The notes below the pieces were generated by a model. It saw nothing but the letters and a program-made list of their open reading frames with translations, was not told the DNA's origin and did not search any database. 64,000 nt of DNA from Seminavis robusta (Eukaryota; Bacillariophyta; Bacillariophyceae; Naviculales; Naviculaceae): contig CAICTM010000361.1 in assembly GCA_903772945.1 (NCBI GenBank), positions 1 to 64,000 of the forward strand. Reading direction: 5' to 3'. The position numbers were made by a program, and so were the translations under genes. Shown piece by piece: positions 21,564-32,167 of the stretch. The number at the start of each line of letters is the position of its first letter. Position 1 is the first letter of the stretch.

Positions 21564-23809
21564 TTACTCCAGTTTGGGTAATGGGATTTTCTCAAACAAG
21601 AGGCGGTGCTTCTCCAAAAGTTTTACAAACTCTTCTTCTCCAATGGTGCCATTGTCATCTTCATCTAGTTCATTGATCAATTCTCCAATTTCGTCCACTG
21701 TGAAACCTACATTGAAAGAATCCAACACTTGTTTGAATTCACTCATGGAGATCTCACCGCTGCCATCAGCATCAATTTGACGAAACATCTGCGATCAGCG
21801 CAACACAGTGCAAGTGAGGAGTCTGTTGGCAAAAGCAGTGCTGCAAACAATTCCAATAACTTACAGTCTCAGCAAGATGGTGAATTCCATGGTCGTCCAG
21901 TTGAATCATGATGTGATCTCGGTAGAAGTTCATGAATTCCTCTCGAGAGATGCTACCATCACCATCTTCATCCAATACAGCAGTCATGGCTTTGAGACTT
22001 TCCTCCGTGGCAGCTACTCCAAGTCCCTTCAACACAGCACCAAAATCTGAAGTTTCAATGGTACCACTCTTGGATACATCAATGGCATCAAAAGTTTTTC
22101 CACATGCTTCTAGATCCACCGAAGAGAAGTACTCACCACTGGATTGTTTGCCAGTGTGGGCATGGTCTGGATCCTCTTCTTTGAATGATACTGTATTCTG
22201 CAGCCTATGCATCGTGACCATTGCTTGAATGATATGGGATACTTTGTCATCACGAATTACCTGAGAAATAACACCTGGGCGTCGGTGGACCCCAATACTG
22301 CAGGCCATAACATAGTTTGAAACTGCTGTTTGGTACTTGCTCAAGAGCAGATACATAGGCAACAAGGATAGCACGAGAAAGAGAACCCTCTCAACTATTG
22401 GCGTCCCCATCTTCATTCTGAAAGGAAACATGATCAGCACCAACATCGATACATATGTAGCTGTGAATACCATTTGGACCTGGAAGACAATCATGTAACA
22501 CCTGGGTCCTTTCCGTTCCATCCAGTACAGAGCATCTTGTCTTGTTATCTTGGAATTGCCCCGAAGAAAAAGGCGAGCCAACAGTCCCCTGGAATTCTGA
22601 GTGTAATCATCCAAGTCAATGCGGGTCCAGTCAGGCAATTCCTTGCTTCCTCCCATTATTAATGGACCCCGCTCACTTTGTCTTGTACTTTTGATTGGTT
22701 GAAAGTTGGCAGCCATGGCTTCCAAGATCTCAACCATGTGGTAGTCAAAGAAGGCACCAAAAAGGAAAACGAGCCATCCAGTCCCCACCCAAATCCAAGA
22801 AAACCACTGTAGGTGTCATCCAAAATTTATGAGACCTGATTGAAGGAAAACTGAAAGCAAAAAATGACATGCTCCTTACCTCTAGCTGATCCTCAACAAC
22901 CAAAGCAATCATCCAAAAAATAGCTGTGATGACACCAAGGATTACCCATGTGTGAATTTGCAAATGGACAATGTGTCCCAATTCATGATACATGCACACA
23001 CAGAGATATCTTCCAAAATCAAACTCATCTGGAACAAGGTTCTGTTCATGAGGGAGAAACGGGGGATCCAAGCTTCTTTCAACCACAAATTCATGCCTAA
23101 GGCCGCGAAATAGCTGCAACTCAGACCTAAGTTTTCTCTTGGATTCTCGGAAGGGAGTCATTTCTCGACCAAGGTACCTAAGGAAGGTTGTTTTCTCTTC
23201 GGATTTAGAGTGTGATGCCAAGATTGCATTCATCTCTGCCATGTAAGCATCATCCCTGCATGCTCTGTTGTAAATCCACCAAGTCCGTTTCATGTGTTCT
23301 GCATCTTTCACAAGTACAAGCACATTAATTCCAAAGAAAACCATGATAAAAAACAGCATGTAGTGGACCAATTCAAAAGTTTCAAGCAGCTCTTCTTCTT
23401 CATCATCCCCAAACAGCTTCTCTGAGAGAAGGGTAAACCATCCAAGCTTGGTGACGCAAAATGTACAAACTGAAAGAAAGCCCAGCACAGTTAATTCACC
23501 AAACAAGCCTTCAATGACCGGCATCATCTCCCTATCCGCAGCTTCCTCGATAGATTCCTTGATCTCTTCAAAACAAATTGTCAGAGCAATCAAGAACAAG
23601 ACAATCACAGTCACAGTTGTATCTCTGATGACAACCTCCCCCTCGTGACCTTCCGAAGAGGCCGCATCCCCTGACAGGGGTTCTTCCACAGCGTGGGCAA
23701 GCATGCGAGGCTGAGACGGCTCATTTCCACCATTGATGGCAGCCGCGAAGATGTAATGAAGAAAGGCACCGAGCGCCAACGTCTTCCAGTGTATGTTGAG
23801 CTTGGACAT
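21564..23809 (-). CDS. MLO-like membrane protein with four C-terminal EF-hands, three exons
   Basis: Exons on the minus strand are 23809-22880, 22806-21865 and 21788-21564. The introns (73 and 76 nt) are GT-AG and phase 0; the product is 698 residues. The start MSKLNIHWKTLALG gives a signal-like first helix. The N-terminal two thirds match the MLO layout: a helix, then FEEIKESIEEAADREMMPVI, a helix with LGFLSVCTFCV, a lumenal stretch, FELVHYMLFFIMVFFGINVL, the W-x-x-Y segment after it, a cytosolic loop with FLRYLGREMTPF, and further helices. The C-terminal region carries four EF-hand loops: DVSKSGTIETSDF and DEDGDGSISREEF in exon 2, DADGSGEISMSEF and DEDDNGTIGEEEF in exon 3. Plant MLO proteins are calcium-linked membrane proteins whose tails bind calmodulin. 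The MLO assignment rests on motif order rather than on an alignment. Confidence 0.8.
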
Positions 23810-24884
23810 GGTCGTAATCAAACAACAGCAAACCCAAAATGTGAGAAAACGAGGTGGGATTTTTTTGGCTGGGTTTTTGGTGGTGTTTCCGATGCTACCG
23901 GTACTACAGAAGCCGGTGACAAGGACGATGTGCGGTACAAGCGGGTACCTGGTACCAGGTACCAGCGAGAAAAGTGTCAAGCATTGGGTTGGGTATTCAG
24001 AGAAACCCGAGTATAATGGTACGTAATGTAAAGAGAAATAATTACTTCACCTTCCTAGACAAAAGATACTGCCACAGGTCAAGTACCGGCCACACCTCTC
24101 ACGCGACGAGACCTTTTGCTTCCGAGTCTTGGCTTGGGTTGTTGAAGTTCTGTCCATTTCCAAAGACCAAGAATGCGTCTGAGATTCTCTCAAGTGCAAA
24201 AGCAGAGCTAAAAGTGGAGAGATCGTTGCTTCCCCTGCGCCCAAAAGAATCAAGCCCACGTGAAGGAACAGTGCAGTGGGCTCTACTAGCTAGCAAGCTA
24301 GCTCTAGCTACGACGGCATCTTAGTGGCAAGCTAGCTAGCACTGAGCTTTGACGCGAAGGGGTACCGGTACAAAGAAGAGGGCGATTCGCGGCTGCTTGG
24401 GCAGCTTTCAGCTACGAAGTTTACCATAGCTACTCGTGGGTCTCACCGGTAGGTCAAGGCACACTACCAGCTGCAAAAACTGGTACATGTATGTACGTAT
24501 ACCACCTGCTGCGGAAGATCTCGCTTCCGGTCCCTGCAATACCTTGGGTATGGCAAAAGAAGGAAGACCATCACGCTATGCTGTCTACTAGTCTAGGGCA
24601 CTAACCAGCGTTGTACCGGTAGGGCTGAAATTCGATTTTCATGATGGAACGCATCTCCCATGGTACAGTATGGCTTCGCAGTCAAACCCAAACGGACACA
24701 ATAGACTACATAGACCACCAAATAACCTCTTTCCACACCAGATCGTGTCGCAACCCGCCCATTTCTCGGAAGCCGTTCTGTCGACATTACTCATCTGGCC
24801 CAAGGGAAAGCATATCGGCATTGAGCACACCAAAAGCAGAAACAAACGGGCGGGCCACAGCACCGGAGAAATTAGGTTGTCTGC
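23810..24884. other. Upstream region of the MLO-like gene, no gene seen
   Basis: Contains palindromic runs such as GGTACCTGGTACCAGGTACC (near 23944) and several GCTAGCTAGC-type palindromes (24280-24340). Short open frames occur on both strands without supporting features. Confidence 0.4.
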
Positions 24885-25160
24885 TCAAAGTCCAATGACT
24901 CCACCATAGACAGCTCCGAAGACAAAGGCTGGCAACTCATATCTCAAACGGGTCTTCCAATCAGCCTTGAAAACACATTGAGTCGACGCTGTTTGCTTTG
25001 AGGTAGGTTGGTCACACTGTTTGTTGTCCATGAGAACAGAAGCGTTTGGCAAATCTTTTGGAAGAGGTTTGGCGGGAGCCAGAGCATGGCTTGTTGCATC
25101 ATTCTCAAAGTGCCCATGAGATCCAGACACCGTGGTGACACGGTTTGACCAGACTGCCAT
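24885..25160 (-). CDS. Possible small protein with C-terminal hydrophobic segment
   Basis: A 91-residue frame with a favourable start context (GAATGGC). It is polar, with cysteines at about residues 50 and 63, and ends in a glycine-rich hydrophobic stretch, ELPAFVFGAVYGGVIGL, which could be a membrane helix. No family is recognised. It could be a small organelle membrane protein or a chance frame. Confidence 0.35.
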   Translation of the reverse strand: MAVWSNRVTTVSGSHGHFENDATSHALAPAKPLPKDLPNASVLMDNKQCDQPTSKQTASTQCVFKADWKTRLRYELPAFVFGAVYGGVIGL

Positions 25161-25364
25161 TCAAAGTAGCCATCCTTGGCAGATTGTTCCATACAATACC
25201 GGTATCCTTGCTATCGGTATGACCATGAAATTTTTTAAAAAAATGAGAAAGAACCCGGACGATCCGGCAATTAGCGCGAATGCTAAAATGACATTTTTTC
25301 ACGACTGAACAAATGCATGTTTCAATCTAGTCGTGACAACGCGAGATATAAGATACCATACAGT

Positions 25365-25505
25365 CTCCTAAATCCAGACGATCTCCTAAATAGTCTCCTA
25401 AAACCGGTGCGAATCGCCAAAACGGTCTCCTATTTTGAAACGGTCTCCTATTCGATCTCCTATTCGAAACGGTCTCCTATTCGAAACGATCTCCTATTCC
25501 ATCTC
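25365..25505. repeat. Degenerate short tandem repeat around TCTCCTA
   Basis: About nine copies of TCTCCTA, most preceded by CGG or CGA and spaced roughly 12-25 bp, many in the form ACGGTCTCCTATTCGAA. The variable spacing and lack of unique spacers argue for a decayed minisatellite. Confidence 0.6.
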
Positions 25506-26787
25506 GTCGCGATGCCTCTACTATTAATAGCTCGCTTGCTATTACCTGTAGCACCAGTGAAGAGACCAACAATGGCTAGTGCACTACGCTAAAAGCTAGT
25601 GTAAAGATCTTTCGAGTGTTTTGAGTTTGAGAGAATGAAAGTTATGAGAGAGATTAGAAAGCTATGAAAACTAATCAACGAGAGAGATCATCATCAAGGG
25701 ATCGTAGATCTGGCTTCCCGCGGGAGACTATAAAGTGTGATAGAGTAGGTTGCGGTAGTAATCCTACGTCTCTCCACGATCCTAAAACGGAACGCGTGGA
25801 AGGTTTGTCTAGCCTGGATCTAGTAGCGTGGAAGTACTCCACGCTAGCTAAATATCTAGAGCGATGTTTCATCATCAACCTAGTATGACTAGCTCGGTCA
25901 TTGAGAAACCTGTCTCAAATGACTATTCACGAGAGACTCAGTCATGAGTCGAACTCAAACCCTATCTAGGATCGAGTCGCGAATAAGGCTAAGAGCCGTG
26001 TATTGCAACTGCTACCGCTGCCGCTACCGCTACTATTTTAACTAACAACAATCCATTGGTCGTCGATACCGCTAGAAGAGTGCAAGCTTATTGGAGTGAC
26101 AGGATCCACCCCCTACCGGAGCAGCCAACCGGAGCAAACACCACAGCAAATTTTGCCATTCGATCGAAAAGATCGAACGACGCACTACCAACACTGCGCC
26201 GACAAGAACAAAGAGTTGGCTACAATTAACGAACAACAACGAAAGGATCGACAGCATCTTATCACGTCGATCAGTCCAAGCCACTGGCTGCGAACAGCGG
26301 ACAACTCCCAGTAGCCTCAATGGCTGGGCAGCAGCACTCGGCACCTCCTCACAGAGTTTGAAGATGCCATGCTGGCTAGTAGAGTGGTCTACAAATAAAT
26401 TGCTCGAACATGCGGTGCTTTCAATCATCGAATTTGACTTGCTTCCGGGAAACAAAAAAGAAACAAAAAACCTCGACCATGGCGCTCGAAGCCGGCTCCC
26501 AGCAACGGCACTTCAGGTTTTCATGTAAAGCAACATTGTGGATGTCAATTTTACTTGTAATAGAACTGATATATAGTCTCCAATGGGTTACCCCTACCTA
26601 TTTTAATGGCTTGGAGTACTAAAATTTCGATAGTACTCCAAAAAATTGATGGTCGCCATTGGCTGTGGGGTCCCAGAATCGTCATGGGGGAAAATGCCAA
26701 ATTCAATTCTGTTAAATGTAAAAATGCTTGCTTCTCATCCTGAAAGCAAGCATGACCTCTTACCAAGCAATGCCCTCACCCCAACAT

Positions 26788-26982
26788 CAGACAGCTGTCT
26801 TATGTCTTATGGATACGACAGCTGCCTTATGCATGAGACAGCGGTCTGAAAGCTCGATTAGCATCTCGCATAACACAGCGGTCTTAGACTACCCATGCTG
26901 TGAGACCGCTGTCTTGCCGGTCTTAAGACAGTTAAGACAGTCATCTTATCAGACGGCAGTCTTATCCATGAGACAGCAGTTT
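26788..26982. repeat. Cluster of GACAGC / GCTGTC half-sites
   Basis: Roughly ten occurrences of AGACAGC or its complement GCTGTCT, in both orientations and often as near-palindromes (AGACAGCTGTCT at 26789). They are commonly followed by TTA or preceded by TAA. They could be a repeated binding site or the relic of a palindromic element. Confidence 0.5.
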
Positions 26983-27212
26983 CAACCTTCAAGGACACGC
27001 AGGGCACTACAAAGAGAGAGACTGCCGGAAATTCAATTTCATAGAATTGACAATGCAGAAAATGATAAAAAGGTCAATATAAGCTCGAGAAGCCTTTTTA
27101 CCTCGAGGTTCAGTTTCAAAAAACTCCGAATCTTTGGTGAAATCAGAAATTAGGGCCTCTTTGGCAATGACGTGTTCCGAAGGTCACCCCAAAGAGGCTT
27201 TTGCGGCATAAC

Positions 27213-27676
27213 CGAATTCGGCTTCTTGCAAACTCTTGAAATAGGTTTTTGCAGGGGGCAAATTCGGTTTTTGATTCGTTGATTGATTTGATTGGTCGAT
27301 TTGAATCTAACAGGAACCAGTACTTAACTTCAAGTTTGACTTCAAACTTGTTAATTACACTCAAGCCAGCCGGCCCAGCAGTCTGCAACAGAAGCTTGCC
27401 GCAAACACTCCAAAATTGGATTGTAGAAATTTTCCGGAGTAGTTGAAAATGGGTATAGGAGGAGGCCACTTTTGTTGTTCGGTTCGGCCTTCCCGAAGTC
27501 CAATTTCCCAATCTGAAAAACGTTGTTGGGACTGAGCCTCAATGGCCGTGACCTCCTTCATTTTTTAAAGTTGTGGATTCAGCAGCTATGACACCGAACA
27601 TTCAAGATATCTGGCTGGTACTAGCTAATAATAGAGTAGCTTTTAGTAGCTTGTTGCTTAGCAGGTGTTGAGCTGG
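27213..27676 (+). repeat. Segment A of rearranged duplication (left)
   Basis: 464 bp, present as a reverse complement of the same length at 30151-30614. The left end is at the palindrome CGAATTCG. It contains a 66-codon frame on the minus strand (MKEVTAIEAQSQQRF) that also appears in the other copy, with no recognisable function. Confidence 0.85.
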
Positions 27677-28085
27677 CGTCAAGTTACATGTAGCCAAAGC
27701 CAGTTAATAGCTCTACTAATAGCTAGCATCTATTTCAAAAGGCAAGCTGAGAATGGCATACCTCTGCAAATTTGGAAACACTGCTCTCCAACACTGCTCC
27801 CAAACACTTCTCCCCAACACTTTCAGTATTGTACTAGCTAATAAGTATTACTTCTGAATTATCATTAGACTTTCTTTTATGAGTTTTGCAGACAATTTTC
27901 GTTGACGATTTTTGTGTGCACCGCACCACACTGCACCGTACTGCACTGCAATGTACGAATCTAAAGCTTCCAAGGAATGCAATATAAATTTAAAAAATAT
28001 GGCACGATGAGACGAATCGATTGAATCATATCTGCATGTACTATTCATCAGGGGGGTGGAGAAAATCAATACCAGCCCATGCTCA
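27677..28085 (+). repeat. Segment B of rearranged duplication (left)
   Basis: 409 bp, repeated in the same orientation at 30615-31020 (406 bp), with a 3-base length difference near 28062 and a few substitutions. It is AT-rich with no gene seen. Confidence 0.85.
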
Positions 28086-28130
28086 CAAATATAAGAGAGA
28101 GACGTCTGGATAACTGAATTTGAATATGTA

Positions 28131-28999
28131 CCTCTTCTACCTTCACAAGATGATTGGCGGTCATCTCGAGAGGTTTCTGGAGCTTCCCTCAATCATGTGA
28201 TGGAGAAATCCGACCCTAAATCCGACCCTAAATCTTTGAAACCCGTCCCTAATTCTATTGGAGAATAGGGTCGGGTTCGAAAGAGTCGGTTTTGAAACCC
28301 GACCCCAAATTAGGGTCGATTTTAGTCCGTTTCATTTAGGGTCGTGTTTCAAACCCGACCCTAAATCGAAATCCGACCCTAATTTAGGGACGGTTTTTCA
28401 AACGCCCTATTAAGGCGTCTTTTGGCGTTTTAAACCCGACCCTAAAGTGAAACCGCTTCCCTAAATTAGGGTCGTTTCGATTTAACTTCATACACGATTG
28501 AGGAACGCTCCTGGTTGGTAAGAATCGTTTCGATCTGAACAAAGACTGCCGACGTTGTGGGCTTCCAGTGTCCAAACACGTAGATTGGTTCGTGCGTGCC
28601 ATCCCCTGAGAGAACTTTGTCTCCCACCACGAGATCTTTCATTGCCGCTGTGCCCTGGTTCAGCACTTGGACCATGGAAGTGGCAGAGAAACATAGAGTT
28701 GTGGATCCTCCTGCATCGTTAGGATCACAGTTTGAATCAACATAGCAGTACTGTGCCCCAACGCAAAGGTTTAAACCTTGGTTGGCGTTGCTGCACTTGT
28801 TGCAATATCCATAACACTCGCGGTTATAGCAACGTCTTTCTCCTTGACCTGAGTCGTTCTCTAAGCGTCGAATCCTCAGGCTTGTGGCCCTGCTGTCCTC
28901 ATGCTGGGACCGTACGGTATGTATTTCCCTTTTGAAGATACATGTACTGGTACTCAGGGCTAAGATAGATCTAAACGTCAAAGTAAATGAGTTCTTCAT
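28131..28999 (-). pseudogene. Hint-domain protein gene, truncated left copy
   Basis: On the minus strand from ATG 28999 (MKNSFTLTFRSILALS, signal-like) the frame runs through a Cys-rich segment (RRCYNRECYGYCNKC) into the N-terminal half of a Hedgehog-type Hint domain. This half has the Cys of STTLCFSATSMVQV, the MKDLVVGDKVLSGDG block and EPIYVFGHWKP. The frame is then interrupted by a TIR element (28177-28513). After it only about ten codons of the second half remain (MTANHLVKVE) before homology with the right copy stops near 28131. The rest of the domain, including the C-terminal strands, is missing, so this copy is dead. A longer N terminus from 29182 is open but not supported by a signal peptide. 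Confidence 0.8.
28177..28513. mobile_element. Palindromic TIR element, GGGTCGG type (left Hint copy)
   Basis: 337 bp with terminal inverted repeats CTGGAGCTTCCCTCAATCAT and CACGATTGAGGAACGCTCCTG. The interior is almost entirely short inverted and direct repeats of TTTAGGGTCGGGTTT and AAACCGACCCTAAA. It has no coding capacity. The orthologous insertion is at 32655-33022 in the right copy, so it predates the duplication. Confidence 0.8.
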
Positions 29000-29404
29000 C
29001 TTTGTACTGGAATACAATTGCTTAGGTTCAAAATAAAGAAGAAGGTTTCCAAACTTGTGAGCTTTGCTTGCCGGAGTAGAAAGGTGCACGTCTCTTTTGG
29101 CTTTGGAAATGAGCGATATCGATACCATCCGCGACAGCCGCTCAGTCCATTCCTTGCCTACCGGTACCGTAACAGCATCCATGATTGTAATTGTATGTTT
29201 GCTGAAAGATATCTTGTTCTAGCTAGCTAGCTAGTTTTGCTACCACGCATGTCGATGGGACTACCGTGTTCGTGAATTTTGTGAGGAGCATTGGGTCGTT
29301 GATCCAGGCCCGTATCTTCGTGACATTGAGTCGTGCTTGTGCAAAAGTGTGACTCGACTCGACTGACGAACATGACAAAATAAATGCTCCTCTCATACAT
29401 GTAC

Positions 29405-29818
29405 CAGGAGCGTTCCTCAGTCGTGCAAGTGTCTTAAATCTGCCTCTAAAATAGGGGCGTTTCGGGAATCCGCCCCTAAATCACAAAACGAATAGGGGCA
29501 GATTCCAACCCGCCCCTAAATGGCAAAAACGCCCTTATTTTAGGGGCAGATTCCAGAAACCGCCCCTAAAAATAGGGGCGTTTTCCAAACCCGCCCCTAA
29601 ATAGGGGCGTTTTCAATGAATTTACCATTCAGTCCCTTTCCATTTAGGGGCGTTCCAACCCGCCCCTAAATCGGCAAAACCCCTATTTTAGGGATTCAAA
29701 ACCGCCCCTAAAAATAGGGGCGTTTTCCAAACCCGCCCCTAAGGTAATCTGCCCCTAAATCTGCCCCTAAAATAGGGGCGTTTTGGATTTAAGCTCACAC
29801 GTTTGAGGAACGCTCCAG
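29405..29818. mobile_element. Palindromic TIR element, GGGGCGG type (left)
   Basis: 414 bp, starting CAGGAGCGTTCCTCAGTCGT and ending in the matching inverted end GAGGAACGCTCCAG. The interior is built from TTTAGGGGCGGGTTT and complements. It lies upstream of the left Hint copy, in sequence rich in TACATGTAC, so the target duplication cannot be read safely. The duplicate is at 31330-31761. Confidence 0.8.
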
Positions 29819-30125
29819 GTAGTACATGTACTTCGTACGTACTACTGGGGGTGGAGAAATCCAGTGACATCCAATGTCAACCAAGGTAAACCATGACCAA
29901 GACAGTGGTTGACAGTGGTCGACAGTCACCTTTCAAAAAGGATAGTTTTTGACAGTGGTAAATAGTCATACGATTTTAACAAAGAGTGACCTGATAGTGG
30001 TAAACAGTGATAAAACAGTAGGAAAGATAGTGGGAAACAGTTATGAGACAGTGGTAGGCCATGTTGAAAGGAAACTCCATTTCGCAAAACAGTGGTTGGC
30101 AGTTATCCCAGACTGAAAGCAGTGG

Positions 30126-30150
30126 NNNNNNNNNNNNNNNNNNNNNNNNN
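30126..30150. other. Assembly gap (25 N)
   Basis: The run of N sits exactly where segment C ends and inverted segment A begins. Adjacency in the two flanks suggests that a reverse-complement copy of segment B (about 0.4 kb) is missing here; see findings. Confidence 0.95.
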
Positions 30151-30614
30151 CCAGCTCAACACCTGCTAAGCAACAAGCTACTAAAAGCTACTCTATTATT
30201 AGCTAGTACCAGCCAGATATCTTGAATGTTCGGTGTCATAGCTGCTGAATCCACAACTTTAAAAAATGAAGGAGGTCACGGCCATTGAGGCTCAGTCCCA
30301 ACAACGTTTTTCAGATTGGGAAATTGGACTTCGGGAAGGCCGAACCGAACAACAAAAGTGGCCTCCTCCTATACCCATTTTCAACTACTCCGGAAAATTT
30401 CTACAATCCAATTTTGGAGTGTTTGCGGCAAGCTTCTGTTGCAGACTGCTGGGCCGGCTGGCTTGAGTGTAATTAACAAGTTTGAAGTCAAACTTGAAGT
30501 TAAGTACTGGTTCCTGTTAGATTCAAATCGACCAATCAAATCAATCAACGAATCAAAAACCGAATTTGCCCCCTGCAAAAACCTATTTCAAGAGTTTGCA
30601 AGAAGCCGAATTCG
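30151..30614 (-). repeat. Segment A of rearranged duplication (right, inverted)
   Basis: Reverse complement of 27213-27676 with identical length. It begins at the A/B boundary of the left copy and ends at CGAATTCG, then passes directly into segment B. Confidence 0.85.
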
Positions 30615-31020
30615 CGTCAAGTTACATGTAGCCAAAGCCAGTTAATAGCTCTACTAATAGCTAGCATCTATTTCAAAAGGCAAGCTGAGAATGGCATACC
30701 TCTGCAAATTTGGAAACACTGCTCTCCAACACTGCTCCCAAACACTTCTCCCCAACACTTTCAGTATTGTACTAGCTAGTAAGTATTACTTCTGAATTAT
30801 CATTGGACTTTCTTTTATGAGTTTTGCAGGCAATTTTCGTTGACGATTTTTGTGTGCACCGCACCACACTGCACCATACTGCACTGCAATGTACGAATCT
30901 AAAGCTTCCAAGGAATGCAATATAAATTTAAAAAATATGGTACGATGAGACGAATCGATTGAATCATGTCTGCATGTACTATTCATCAGGGGGGTGGAGA
31001 TCAATACCAGCCCATGCTCA
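30615..31020 (+). repeat. Segment B of rearranged duplication (right, direct)
   Basis: Same orientation as 27677-28085, although both neighbours (A and C) are inverted. A frame at 31060-31383 just downstream is a shadow in repeat sequence. Confidence 0.85.
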
Positions 31021-31329
31021 CCACTGCTTTCAGTCATGAAATAACTGCCAACCACTGTTTTGCGAAATGGAGTTTCCTTTCAACATGGCCTACCACTGTC
31101 TCATAACTGTTTCCCACTATCTTTCCTACTGTTTTATCACTGTTTACCACTATCAGGTCACTCTTTGTTAAAATCGTATGACTATTTACCACTGTCAACA
31201 ACTATCCTTTTTGAAAGTGTGACTGTCGACCACTGTCAACCACTGTCTTGGTCATGGTTTACCTTGGTTGACATTGGATGTCACTGGATTTCTCCACCCC
31301 CAGTAGCACGTACGAAGTACATGTACTAC

Positions 31330-31761
31330 CTGGAGCGTTCCTCAATCGTGGGTGAGCTTAAATCCAAAACGCCCCTATTTTAGGGGCAGATTTAGGGGCA
31401 GATTACCTTAGGGGCGGGTTTGGAAAACGCCCCTATTTTTTAGGGGCGGTTTCTGGAATCTGCCCCTAAAATAGGGGCGTTTTGCCGATTTAGGGGCGGG
31501 TTTGGAATCCGCCCCTAAATGGAAACGGGACTGAATGGTAAATTCATTGAAAACGCCCCTATTTTAGGGGCGGGTTTGGAAAACGCCCCTATTTTTTAGG
31601 GGCGGTTTCTGGAATCTGCCCCTAAAATAAGGGCGTTTTTGCCATTTAGGGGCGGGTTTGGAATCTGCCCCTATTCGTTTTGTGATTTAGGGGCGGATTC
31701 CCGAAACGCCCCTATTTTAGAGGCAGATTTAAGACACTTGCACGACTGAGGAACGCTCCTG
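31330..31761. mobile_element. Palindromic TIR element, GGGGCGG type (right)
   Basis: 432 bp, the inverted duplicate of 29405-29818. It starts CTGGAGCGTTCCTCAATCGT and ends GAGGAACGCTCCTG. Internal TTTAGGGGCGG units differ slightly in number from the left copy. Confidence 0.8.
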
Positions 31762-32167
31762 GTACATGTATGAGAGGAGCATTTATTTTGTCATGTTCGT
31801 CGAGTCGAGTCGAGTCACACTTTTGCACAAGCACGACTCAATGTCACGAAGATACGGGCCTGGATCAACGACCCAATGCTCCTCACAAAATTCACGAACA
31901 CGGTAGTCCCATCGACATGCGTGGTAGCAAAACTAGCTAGCTAGCTAGAACAAGATATCTTTCAGCAAACATACAATTACAATCATGGATGCTGTTACGG
32001 TACCGGTAGGCAAGGAATGGACTGAGCGGCTGTCGCGGATGGTATCGATATCGCTCATTTCCAAAGCCAAAAGAGACGTGCACCTTTCTACTCCGGCAAG
32101 CAAAGCTCACAAGTTTGGAAACCTTCTTCTTTATTTTGAACCTAAGCAATTGTATTCCAGTACAAAG

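Larger units (their letters stand above)
25161..27212. other. Gene-poor intergenic region with two motif clusters
   Basis: No gene is supported. A 74-codon frame at 25664-25888 is Arg/Ser-rich with a CDRVGCGSNP segment, but nothing indicates function. The region holds two repeat clusters listed separately (25365-25505 and 26788-26982). Confidence 0.4.
28086..30125 (+). repeat. Segment C of rearranged duplication (left)
   Basis: From about 28131 to 30125 this is the reverse complement of 31021-33065. It carries a truncated Hint-domain gene and two palindromic TIR elements. Its last 250 bases (29870-30125) are a loose repeat of GACAGTGGT, roughly every 15 bp. It stops at the gap. Confidence 0.85.

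Noticed and set aside
24641-24909. Two overlapping plus-strand frames of 79-85 codons
   Set aside because: They overlap each other in different frames and oppose minus-strand frames of similar length, with no distinguishing feature.
25365-25505. CRISPR-like array
   Set aside because: Spacing is irregular, there are no unique equal-length spacers, and the surroundings are eukaryotic.
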